Notes under the pieces: generated by a model
Databases searched by the model: none
Seen by the model: the letters and a program-made list of their open reading frames with translations, nothing else
What the model was told of the DNA's origin: nothing
Made by a program: the position numbers and the translations under genes
Shown: one piece after another, positions 1 through 9,689 of the stretch
Layout: each line of letters starts with the position of its first letter
Position numbering within the stretch: the first letter of the stretch is position 1
NCBI GenBank assembly: GCA_004352715.1
Contig: SCFE01000085.1
Span: 1,222,480-1,286,479 of the forward strand
Length of the DNA: 64,000 nucleotides
Direction of reading: 5' to 3'
Origin: Hofstenia miamia
Taxonomy: Eukaryota; Xenacoelomorpha; Acoela

Positions 1-1433
1 ACCGAGAGATTTTGGAATGATTAAGGTCTTTCCATTTATTGTTCTTTTGGTTTTATCATTTAACTTGAGTATCTCTGATATGTAATGTGGACACTTGCCA
101 TTTAGAGACTTCCAGATAATTAGACATACTTTATAATTATTCCTTTGATGAATTTTTAACCAGTGTAGCTGATAAATAGCCGGACTAACATGATCATATT
201 TTCTTAGATCGAAAACAAATCTAGCAGAATTATTTTGTAATACCTGTAGCTTGGTAATGAGACGACCAGAGATCCCCATTAAGCAACCATTCATAAAATC
301 AATGCGTGACAGAATTAAGGATCTAACTAATTCCGCACGTATAGCAGTAGGTAGATAGTTTCTTATTCTGTAAAGGTTTCTGAGAATTCCATTACATGTT
401 TTCACTATATTACCTACATGAGCACTCATCGATAAATTGCTTTCCATTAGCAGACCCAAATTTCTAATTGTTGTCTTAGTGGTAATTTGAGAAATTGCAT
501 TAAAAACCATGAAATCTGTTTTAGTAGAGTTTAATAGTTGAGAAGCTGATGATAATCTTCTTTCAAGAGTAGTTATGATGTCCAGTGCCTCCGTCTTAGC
601 ATTATTAATCCCATCCAAATGTGACTGAATATAAAATTGTGTGTCATCTGCAAACATTTTATGTTGTATCCCAGCATTTGAGAGAAAATGACTGATGAAT
701 GCATTGTAAATAATAAATAAAATAGGACCAAGAATAGATCCCTATGGTACGCCATAAAATGCTGTATTTATATTAGATTTAGTTAAGCCAGTCTTATAAT
801 AATAACTTCTTTCTGAGAAATATGATTTGAACTAATTAAATGCTATGGTTCTGATGCCACATATGTACAATATATGTAGCAAAATCTGGTGATCAACCAA
901 ATCAAAAGCTGCACTTTGATCAAGTAGTACAACAAGTACAGCTAACCTTCTAGATTTAAAAGCTAAGAGATCATTCTTAATTCGTAACAGAATAGTTTCT
1001 ACCGAGTGATGTCTTCTATATCCTGATTGATTTGAGGGTAATATCTCATTTGATTCAAAATATGAAACTAATTGCGTGCACGCTGCCTTTTCAATAATCT
1101 TTGATAACCAAGGAATGTTAGAGATTGGATGATATGCAGAGGGGTTATCCTTTTTCTTACCCGATTTTAAGATAGGTGTTATTATACTCATCTTAGCATT
1201 TTGGGGAAAAATGCCAGTAGATAGGGAGAGATTAATCATGTGTGTAATACTTGGCAGTATGTTAATCATAATAGTAAGATGTGACTTTATTAGTTTAAAA
1301 GGGATTACATCAAGCTCGCATTTTACAATCTTCATGGCAGACATTATGGTCCATATATCAGATTCAGATAGGGAAGAAAAACTGTCGAATCTACTAGAAA
1401 AAAAGAAGTATGTTTTCGTAGTCAAGGGATTGT
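1..1433 (-). pseudogene. LINE reverse transcriptase, inactivated
   Basis: This is the reverse transcriptase part of the LINE, which would copy element RNA at a nicked target. The longest open piece (832-1425) carries the N-terminal fingers pattern (GIFPQNAKMSIITPILKSG, then SAYHPISN) and motif A as LLDQSAAFDLVDH. Further downstream, in other frames, are the GVP-GSILGP box and the catalytic motif FADD at 643-654 (YADD-type, family knowledge). The Q of the conserved GVPQGS is replaced by a TAG stop (bases 742-744, minus strand), and at least one frame change separates motif A from this box. The thumb and C-terminal region continues to base 1 and beyond the window. It is a clear relic with no sign of activity. 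Confidence 0.85.
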
Positions 1434-1975
1434 TTCGTTAATGAATCACGGAGAGAATTCGTCTTATTATTAAAATAATTGCAAATTTTTTGAGCAGAAA
1501 TTTGATTATCGTTAAATAGCGTTATACTGGGATCTAATGTACCCATAAATCGATATAACTTACTAAAATTCCCTTTCATAGATTCGAACATTGATTTGAA
1601 ATAAGATTCTTTTTTCTTCTTAATACTTATTACAACATCAGAACACAAATTCGTATAGATGACCCTTGCTGACTGAGTTTGTAACCTAAGATATCTCTTT
1701 TCTGCTTTTCTGCGTAGAGCTCTTAACTGTTTTATTTCAGCATCAAACCAACCATTGCAGGTCATTCGTTTCCGTACATACTTCTGCTTTAGCGGACAAT
1801 GTTCATTATAAACTATTTTAACTAAATCATTTAGAGTATCAAAATATTTGTCTATGTCTAAGGTATCTGATTCAGCATAATTTTTTGTAAATTCCTTCTC
1901 TAAGGATTTGCAGAAACAATCATCATCTAAGTAGTGTATATCTCGATATATGATTTTGTCTATTTTTAATGACTT
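1394..1975 (-). pseudogene. LINE linker between endonuclease and reverse transcriptase
   Basis: An open stretch of about 190 codons precedes the reverse transcriptase on the minus strand and slightly overlaps its frame. It is charged and lysine-rich (RALRRKAEKRYLRLQTQSAR) and ends with the NYFNNKTNSLRDSLT region. This is the usual connecting segment of CR1/Jockey-type ORF2 proteins. The apparent start codon near 1987 lies inside the inserted palindromic element and is an artefact. The segment is coding-like but not functional on its own. Confidence 0.7.
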
Positions 1976-3548
1976 CCCAGGAAACAACCATTATTGGTCT
2001 AATAATGGTTCACTGCTGGCACCCCTGGCCAACAATGGCCACTCATTTGCCATTCATTTGCCAAACATTACCAACAAAACAAAAAGTTTTAAAAATCTTA
2101 AAATTCCACAATTTCAGATAGAAATTATTATATTACTGTCTATAACATAAGAATTACATTAAAGTTTGATTTCAATTTCCAAAAAGTATTATTTATCAGT
2201 TTCTCATTAGCCATTAATGGCCCGACAATGGCCCATTAATGTCATTGCTAGATCAATCTGCCATCTAGCGAACAAATATGAATTAAAAAATTTACAATTA
2301 TGACTGATCAAATTTAATTTTCATAACACATAAAATTACTTTCTTTCGTATTTGATAGCAAAATTTAGTATGTCAACTCGTGTTTTTATGAGCACTTTAT
2401 AATGAATTCAATTGTTTGTTGCAAAGTGTTCCTTCTTAAGTATAATATGCTATACACAGTTTCAACTGTATTCTTAATAGGCGCGTATCGAGGTATTTCT
2501 AAAAGGGCGAGGCACTTTTTTATCAAAGACATATATGCCTAGGTAAATAAACAAAAATTGTAACAAGAATGACATGAAATACTACTTTTTTGCACTTTAT
2601 GTCAAACAAAAAGACTGTTCATCAATATATCGATCAGATCGTATGAGAATGAGTTGAAATTAGCCTGGCCAAAGAGGGGGAGACGCAAGTCCCTCCTAAA
2701 TACGCCCCTGTCCTTAACTCAATCAAATTATACAAAGTTACGAATTAAAAATCATAATATAACATTGGCCATAATCAGTAAACTGCTGATGGGAAACATA
2801 TTTGTGACCACTGATGCCATCATGGCCCATTGGTGGACAATTAGCGGCATCAGTAGCAACCTTAGTAATCAATAATCAATGAGCAGGTGCTTGCAAATAA
2901 AAGTCACTTCATTATTTTGATTCCTAGTTCCATTGATTTTAATAAAAGGAATTGCGAAAGTATATTTTGAAATTTTTAATTTTGTAGAAATTATGATATA
3001 CATGCTAAACGTATTTTAAAAATAATTTCTTCATACATATTTTGACACTTTGAAATTAAAAGTTATATAGAAACGCTACACTTGAGCAGAAGAGATTTTT
3101 CACGACTTAAGATAGTATTATTTCAAAATTGTACTTAATTTTAAAATTGAAAATTTTTGTTAAATTTGGCAGATTTTTATGCTTATTGTTATCATGTATA
3201 AACAAAACATTCTTTCAAATTTCTAACAAATGTTAGTATTGAATATGCGTGACAGGATCTCAAAGGTATCCTTCTGTCCTTTGTTGGGCTTGTGTTGGTT
3301 TAAACAGCAATGCTTGAACTGCTTAACAATATAAAATTGTTGTTCTAAATATATAAGTTTATGCTATAGTATCAAAAACCTACTGTTTTCTATCAACGGC
3401 CCACTAATGGGCCATTATTGGCTCGTAAATGGTCCATATTTGGCCCAGTAATTGATGACATTTGGCAAACATTGTTGGGCCAACAATTCGCCAGGCGTCA
3501 TTTACCACCAATGGCCAATAATGGACAAATAATAGAATGTTTCCTGGG
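1976..3548. mobile_element. Palindromic non-autonomous DNA transposon, CCCAGGAAACA ends
   Basis: The element begins CCCAGGAAACAACCATTATT and ends in the inverted complement (TTATT..ATGTTTCCTGGG). It sits inside the LINE, so the outer boundaries are sharp. TT lies on both sides, so a 2-bp target duplication is possible; nothing longer matches. Each end carries a cluster of degenerate TGGCCA / AATGGCC words (about 2005-2090 and 3395-3530). Further clusters lie near 2205-2275 and 2760-2865. No transposase is seen inside. It shares its end type and TT flanks with the element at 32357-33312. The superfamily is not assigned. Confidence 0.75.
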
Positions 3549-4209
3549 TTCAGCTTAGTAGTATCATTACAAATTACATTAAATTAAATAGCAAAGTGGT
3601 AACGAAAAAAATCTTGATCTTTTTCAATTTTGATATTGCAAATGATGTCACATTGATTGACAATAATTTGATCAAGAGTGTTACTCTTTATATGAGTAGG
3701 TACTGATATGAGACAAGTAAGTGATTACTCATCAAATATATCCATTATTTTGTTCACATTGCAACTAGAAGATCCAAAATGTATGTTAAAGTCACCTAAT
3801 ATAATTTTACAGCACTTTAACGCCAATAATTCATCCATTAATTCAGCAATTTCAACAGAGAATGTATCAACACTCAAACTTGGGGCATGGTAGATCAGGA
3901 TTATTCTAGTAAAATGCTTGGATTGTATAAATAGATCACATTCTATGTACTCAATCGATTTATAACAAATATTAGATCTGATAAATCTCAAGTCAATATC
4001 ATTTTGAAAGACAATAGCAGTTCCACCACCTCTTCCTACTCTGGGACTACTAAACCAAGTATGGCCGCTAGGACATAGAAGATGTGGACATATTTGTCAG
4101 ATTCATTGAGCCATGTTTCTACGAGAAAGCAGATTTTAATATCATTCTGAACAATACATTCGTTTATATGTACCTCTTTCTGATTTATAGACCATGTGTT
4201 TAGTAACAT
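3549..4209 (-). pseudogene. LINE AP-like endonuclease fragment
   Basis: This is the N-terminal nuclease domain of the same LINE ORF2, which would nick target DNA. Visible blocks in order on the minus strand are: NTWSINQKEVHI (the 'N.RSI.NK' block), ETWLNESD (catalytic E), RGGGTAI, and later KIILGDFNIHFG (GDFN block), ending where the inserted element begins. A frameshift lies near 4070-4085, between the ETWL block and the GGG block. The C-terminal part of the domain, with the SDH motif, is missing or unrecognisable before the linker. Confidence 0.8.
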
Positions 4210-5800
4210 GCAATTAATGCTAGTTTCACATGAATTTAGTCAACAGCTAATATGAAATACATAACATTTTAAAAAACATTTTTAATTTTAAACATTAATT
4301 AAGATATTTAAAACATTTAGATATGATTGAAAAAACTCTTAGAAATAGCTTAGAAGTTAAGAAAATGTTGACAATGTAAATTTCACGTTTATGAGCAATT
4401 TTCTACTAAATTTGCTACTTTTTTTCTATACTTTACAGCTATTTTTTTTATAAAAAACGTTATCTTAATAATCATATTAAAACGTATTCCGTTTCTTTAT
4501 AATCATAATAATTTCAATAATGTCATTCTTACTATTTAATAAGAATGATACTAAGTTATTAGGTTATGTACTAAGATAAGTACATTCTTAGCACCTGGGA
4601 TAATTTGTTGAACTTTGATTTTTTACCAGTTTTGCTATATTTTATTGACTTGTTCTGTGATTTGATAATAATTAAATCTATTTTTCATTAGTAAAATTTT
4701 AATAGATTTGTTAAATTTTTCAAAATTTAATTATTTATTTATCGATGGAAATTATTCCATAAATCAATAATGAAATGGGATAAGGATTTTCTTTTCAAAT
4801 TTGATTTTTCATGTAGTAAAGGTAAATTATATTTCAATAAGTATTCTATGATTTTGTCCTATGATTTTTTGCAATTATTCTGTTGTGAAATATTTGCAAA
4901 CAATTCAAATTTGTGTGATATAGACATGTTACATGTATTGATGAAATCGTCCTAGAGCAAACAGAATGTTCATCATTTTGATTTAGCTTGTAAGTTCATT
5001 CATAAAGTGTGCACTTCTTGTATATGTGAAGATTACATAAATTATGAGCTTTCAGGTTCTTAGAAATTATAATTCAATTTTTACTGTCGTGAGCACCTGC
5101 TTTTTAGAATAACATTCCAGTATCATTTTTCTTTCATGCTATATTTTATATTGCTAATCATTTGAATGCAAGATTTTTCAGGTCCTGTTAGGTAGTAATA
5201 AAAGCAAAATATATTTTTAACAGCAATAAATTCAATTTTTTGCCTCTGAAGTATTTAAGCTATTTTCATTTGTGCTTAATTATATTGGATTAATCAAATA
5301 TCCAGATTATTTTTGAAATTCAATATATTAAAAATTCCTGCATTCAGTATGGTAGCTTTCATTCATATTAAATTTGATAATGTAAGCAAGGAAAGAACTC
5401 TTTGATCATTGAAAATATAAAGAACAACATTTGTAGAGCAACACTGGAAAACACCTAAAGAGATTCTTGCATATAAAAACTTAATATCATTAACAATATT
5501 GGTCTCATTGAGCAGCCAGTTGTTATTGGTATTGGGACAAACAAGTCATAGCTTACACATTGCTTCATGAGAATTAGATTTATTCATATCTATTGCAATG
5601 ATTCTTCATGGAAAAAATTAGGAAGTTATTGTTTTTGGGGTATCCACTAAAAAGCAAAATATTTTATAGTATTTCCAATCTTTAATTGTTAATGATCAAT
5701 TGTTGGGATTAACACGGACAAATAATTCTTAACATCATCTCCTTGTGGCAAAGAAACTGTAAAAAATTGAAATGTTGAATATAGATCTACAACACCCATG
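4210..5800. other. No recognisable feature
   Basis: Very AT-rich spacer between the LINE and the first TRIM-like gene. The short open frames (for example 4770-4955) lack any protein signature. I see no RNA gene or repeat that recurs elsewhere in the window. Confidence 0.5.
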
Positions 5801-5804
5801 AGAT

Positions 5805-6066
5805 TTAAGGCAAAATTTCATTTAGATGGGAAACTCTCCAAAGATGTAATAATTGTATTCATATTCTTTCTTAATGATTAATATCAAAAAGACTTTAATT
5901 TCTTACCTTGTTATAGTACAAAAAACTCTTTGCACTGATCTATAGCAAAACACCTAGTGAATTTGCGTATTCTCATAGGATTGTATTTACTTAACTATAC
6001 AAGTAGCATATCGTTTAATTAAATTTTGATAAATATATTGAAGCTTTAATACATTTATTGTAGATA
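5805..6066 (+). promoter_or_regulatory. Conserved 5' flank of TRIM-like copy 1, with acceptor-like AG just before the start
   Basis: This flank aligns with 52948-53218 upstream of copy 3, so it was duplicated together with the gene. The start codon is preceded by ...TTTATTGTAG then ATAATGG; copy 3 has ...TTTCTTAATAG then ATAATGG. The conserved T-rich run plus AG directly before ATA-ATG looks like a 3' splice site for a 5'-UTR intron or a spliced-leader acceptor. No TATA box or initiator can be called with confidence in such AT-rich sequence. Confidence 0.4.
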
Positions 6067-8025
6067 ATGGAAGAATGCAAAGATCTTCTGGAATGTCCTA
6101 TTTGCTTGAGTGAATTCATTGATCCCTACACATTAAAATGCCTGCATTCGTTTTGCAAGGAGTGCTTAGAAGAATATTGCAAAGATAAAACAGATGTCTA
6201 TTGCCCTATGTGTCAGTCGGTTTTTAAAGTTGGTACCTGGCAACCTGATTTTCGTTTAAAGGCTTTCAAAAATTATATAAATTCTACTAAAACAAATGGT
6301 AATGAAATGATTAAAACTTGTGAGACGTGTGAAACTAATATTGAATTGAATGAAGCTCATTTGTGCGAAGAGTGTGAGGAAATTCTTTGCATGAGTTGTC
6401 GAATTATTCATGGAAAGCATAAGATAACAAAGTCACACAATGTCTATTCCATAACCTCAAATCCAATTCCATTTTGTGAAATTCATAACAAGAAATTTGA
6501 ATTATATTGCGAAAATGCTGAATGCCAAACTTTGGTTTGCATTACTTGTATAGCGGAAAGTCATGGGGGTCATAGGATGTGTACAATTGAAAAAGAGACA
6601 AACAGAGTATCAAAGAATATTCTGAAGTTAGTTGAGAATGCTGATGAGAAAATTAGAAAAATTCAATCGTATAAAGATTATTCAAACAGTTTCAAAAAAG
6701 AAGTTAAGGAGAAGTTTAAAGTTATGAAAATGACGGCGAAAGATAAGAGGGATTTGATAATTAATAAAGCAAATGAAATATATGAAAAAGAAATAACTGC
6801 GATTTCTAACAAAGAGGAGGAAATTACTAAACAAATTGCTGACAATGATGAGATTTTAGATTTAATTTCTAACAACTTTTCGTCTTTCAAAAAATATTCT
6901 GTTAAAAATCTTAGATCAAAAAATTACCATGGCCTCATTGAAATTCAGGAAAATCTTAGCAAATTGTTGAATGAGCTTATGAGTTATAAATTTACATTTA
7001 TTCATGTTGAAGAAATTAGTCTTAAATCAGAGGAATTTGATAATGATGAAAACATTGAAAGAAGTATTGCCTCCTTCATTGGCAGTTTCTTAGGAGATTG
7101 TAAAGTAACTGAGGAAGAAATTTGGACGAATGAAACAATTCTGTATTATATAAAAGTTTGCAAACCTCAATTTTTTTGGACATATCGTTTTCAAGCAGTG
7201 TTATCAACAGATGAGCTGTGGGCCTCCAACATTATTTATGATGCAGAAAATTACGCATTGTTTTATGTACGAGAAGAGAATAATAGTTGCTTTCTTGTGA
7301 AGCATCAAGTTGATGATAGTTTGGCAGAAATGAAGATTTGTGACACAAAAGGTAGATTTTTATTCAATATAACAATTTTATCACATAACCAATTGCTTAT
7401 ACTTGTTTATGTTGAAAGAAATAGTGAGGAATGCAGATCATTGCTATCAGCAAGCAAGACTGATCTAACATCTAGTGAGTTCAACTTCAATTTCTGCGAA
7501 ACAAGCGAAATTTGCAGACTATATTCATCAAGCAATTTTGTTTTTATTTTATCTTTAGAAAATGTGGTTTATAAATATTGCTCAGAAACTAAAACTGAAG
7601 AACGAATAAATCTAGAGCTACCAAATGACTTAGTATATGTACATGATATGACAGTTTCTAACAACTTGAATTACATTGCTATATCATACAAAAGTGAATC
7701 ATTAACTATTAGTGTGGTTTCACTTAACAATGAAAATATTCTGTGGGAAACACATTTATCAGAAGATATAGATTTTTCTTTCTTAACATTCCTTACAGAA
7801 AACATTTTAGCTGTATCTTTTGTACCTTCCTTCCCTGGCAGAATAGCAATTGGTCTACATGATGCCAATAATGGATTACTAATTAGAAAATTTGATCTAG
7901 TTGAAACCGTCGAAGTTGCGGAAGAGAATATTAAAAGAGTTTTATATTACTTTACTAAGGGTAAAGGAGAATCATTGATCTTTTGGAATTTTTGTGCTTT
8001 GGGTAAAATAGAATTTCACTCTTAA
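6067..8025 (+). CDS. TRIM-like RING/B-box/coiled-coil protein, copy 1 (putative E3 ubiquitin ligase)
   Basis: An intact 652-codon single-exon reading frame. Residues 10-49 form a C3HC4 RING (C10, C13, C25, H27, C30, C33, C46, C49) that would bind two zincs and recruit an E2 enzyme. Residues 85-124 form a first B-box (C85, C88, C100/C103, C108, C111, then His). Residues 137-169 form a B-box 2 (C137, H140, C148, C153, C158, C161, H166, H169). A long charged helical stretch, about 175-310, fits the dimerising coiled coil. The remaining 300 residues are beta-rich with no recognised NHL, filamin, SPRY or WD signature; a degenerate propeller is possible. No signal peptide or membrane segment is seen. 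The start is fixed by conservation with copy 3, where the similarity continues through the same ATG. The stop is followed by AATACA, a weak poly(A) variant, where copies 2 and 3 have AATAAA. The E3 role is inferred from the RING. The target is unknown. Confidence 0.9.
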   Translation: MEECKDLLECPICLSEFIDPYTLKCLHSFCKECLEEYCKDKTDVYCPMCQSVFKVGTWQPDFRLKAFKNYINSTKTNGNEMIKTCETCETNIELNEAHLCEECEEILCMSCRIIHGKHKITKSHNVYSITSNPIPFCEIHNKKFELYCENAECQTLVCITCIAESHGGHRMCTIEKETNRVSKNILKLVENADEKIRKIQSYKDYSNSFKKEVKEKFKVMKMTAKDKRDLIINKANEIYEKEITAISNKEEEITKQIADNDEILDLISNNFSSFKKYSVKNLRSKNYHGLIEIQENLSKLLNELMSYKFTFIHVEEISLKSEEFDNDENIERSIASFIGSFLGDCKVTEEEIWTNETILYYIKVCKPQFFWTYRFQAVLSTDELWASNIIYDAENYALFYVREENNSCFLVKHQVDDSLAEMKICDTKGRFLFNITILSHNQLLILVYVERNSEECRSLLSASKTDLTSSEFNFNFCETSEICRLYSSSNFVFILSLENVVYKYCSETKTEERINLELPNDLVYVHDMTVSNNLNYIAISYKSESLTISVVSLNNENILWETHLSEDIDFSFLTFLTENILAVSFVPSFPGRIAIGLHDANNGLLIRKFDLVETVEVAEENIKRVLYYFTKGKGESLIFWNFCALGKIEFHS

Positions 8026-8039
8026 ATACATTTGTTTGA

Positions 8040-8335
8040 TGCAATTTATAGTCATTATTTTTACAGACAGTTAAAATAATATTCTACGATTATATGCTAA
8101 GTTTACAATTTCGGTTTTGATTATATAAATCTAATAGGTCCTTTTCTAGTAGCTCTATCCTTGGTTCTAGTCAGGTTACTGCAGAGATAGTCATGGCATG
8201 GCCCATTTAAACTAATGCGCCTTGGAAGTCCATACGTTTTGCTTATTAAAGGATTTTTTTTAATGTAGCGTAAATTGTCTTGAAAGAAAAAATCCGATCC
8301 CAATTCACTTTGAAGTTACGTAATGTAGCTTATAA
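8040..8335. repeat. 3' flank of TRIM copy 1, repeated after copy 2
   Basis: The stretch from the poly(A) region through a segment ending ...CATGGCATGGCCCATTT recurs at about 9705-9900 behind the copy 2 fragment, with small indels. It shows that gene tail and flank were duplicated together. No coding signal is seen. Confidence 0.75.
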
Positions 8336-8342
8336 GGAAATC

Positions 8343-8810
8343 TTTGATTGCTTTTTTGTTGCACTTTAGAGAATATCTTTAAACCACCGGAAATATATGA
8401 AGATTTAAGTATTGATTTTTACTATTTCTGAAATGATAATCACTTTACTATTCAAACAAATTTTTTTTACAACATATTGATATATTGGCTATTAAACCAA
8501 AAAAAAACATTAAAATATCACAATTACAATCCAACAAAGCCTACACGTTCTCAAACATTTTAAAACTATCTTAAATTTGATTGCTTTTTTGTTGCACTTT
8601 AGAGAATATCTTTAAACCACCGGAAATATATGAAGATTTAAGTATTGATTTTTAATATTGCTGAAATAATAATCACTTTACTATCCAAACAAATTTTTTC
8701 TTACAAGATATTGATATATTGGCTATTAAACCAAAAAAAATATTAAAATATAGCAATTACAATCCAACAAAAGCCTACACGTTCTCAAACATTTTAAAAC
8801 AATCTTAAAT
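8343..8810. repeat. Direct tandem duplication, two units of about 233 bp
   Basis: Unit 1 runs 8343-8575 and unit 2 runs 8576-8810. Both begin TTTGATTGCTTTTTTGTTGC and end near CATTTTAAAAC..TCTTAAAT, with only scattered differences. The related single-copy version lies behind copies 2 and 3 (about 10090-10360 and 55375-55600). Confidence 0.85.
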
Positions 8811-9081
8811 TATAATTTTTTTAAAATCAATTCGCAACTAAGTTTTAACGATTCTTTTAAAAATACATAATTTAGTAAAAATTTGATTTCTTGCAAAATA
8901 ACTAAAAATCTTTTGCTTTTCAAATGGTATTTAAACATAAATCCCCTGAATCTTACCATTTTTAATTTATGAAAGCTTCAATTTGTTCTGTAAATATGGT
9001 TTACTGTATGTATTTATGCTTATATCAACCGAATAAAAATTATATGCACTTAAAATTTTATAGAATATAGTTATTTTTTAA

Positions 9082-9119
9082 TTTATATATATATATATAA
9101 ATATATATATAAGTATATA

Positions 9120-9156
<37 letters not shown>
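9082..9156. repeat. (AT)n microsatellite
   Basis: Interrupted AT dinucleotide run with a few G and A interruptions. Similar runs of 15-40 bases occur near 12681, 20471, 21305, 22908, 23186, 26729, 26935, 35045, 38866, 39885, 43990, 47859 and 52867. Several of them sit at assembly gaps or repeat junctions. Confidence 0.9.
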
Positions 9157-9157
<1 letters not shown>

Positions 9158-9347
9158 CACATATCGGTAGGAATCTCTACGAAATTTCCAGAAAAATGAG
9201 ATATGTAATAGGATTATCTCAAAAATTTAATATCAATATATTTGTAACGAATGACTGCATTGATATTAAAATTTGAGAATATAATAAAAATTTTACACCG
9301 AATTTGCTTTTTTTGCGATATTTTACATAGCATGTATAATTATCGAG

Positions 9348-9689
9348 ATGATTGAAGAAAATAAATCAGTAAACATTATTGTGGTTTCTTTTAAGAATGA
9401 AAATATTCTTTGGGAAACTCATTCATCAGAAGATATAAGGTTTTCTTTCTTAACATTCCTTACAGAAAACATTTTAGCTGTATCTGTTGTACCTTCCTTC
9501 CCTGGCACAATTACAATTGGTCTACATGATGCCAATAATGGAGTACTATTAGAAAATTTGATCTAGTTGAAACTGGAAGAGGAGGAAGAGAATGTTAAAA
9601 GAATTTTATTATACTTTACTAAAGAAAAAGGAGAATCATTGATATTTTGGAACCCTATTGCTTTGGGTAAAATGGAATTTCACTCTTAA
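9348..9689 (+). pseudogene. C-terminal fragment of TRIM-like copy 2
   Basis: This matches the last ~115 residues of copies 1 and 3 (NENILWETHSSED, FLTENILAVS, GLHDANNG, ending KMEFHS). The RING, B-boxes, coiled coil and most of the C-terminal domain are absent. Relative to copy 3, one base is missing after GGAGTACT (near 9546), which shifts the frame, and the following VETVEVAEE block is rearranged. The stop codon and overlapping AATAAA are retained. Its flank matches both copy 1 (near side) and copy 3 (far side), so this locus is a junction between two duplication units. It is not expected to make a protein. Confidence 0.85.

Larger units (their letters stand above)
1..4209 (-). mobile_element. 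CR1-like non-LTR retrotransposon (LINE), dead, split by a DNA element
   Basis: Read on the minus strand, the pieces lie in LINE order: an endonuclease (3549-4209), a linker (1394-1975) and a reverse transcriptase (1433 down to base 1). The 3' part runs off the window. Bases 1976-3548 are a later insertion: removing them joins the endonuclease and linker pieces in order. The copy has in-frame stops and frameshifts and no ORF1 was recognised upstream. The C-terminal motif LHWLKIHQRNNYKV matches the LHWLPV.QR..YK block typical of CR1/L2-type elements (family knowledge); the precise clade is not established. The sequence above 4209 shows no 5' continuation. Confidence 0.85.

Noticed and set aside
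4770-4955. 61-codon open frame upstream of the TRIM gene
   Set aside because: Phe/Asn/Lys/Ser-rich translation of AT-rich DNA with no homologous frame elsewhere in the window.
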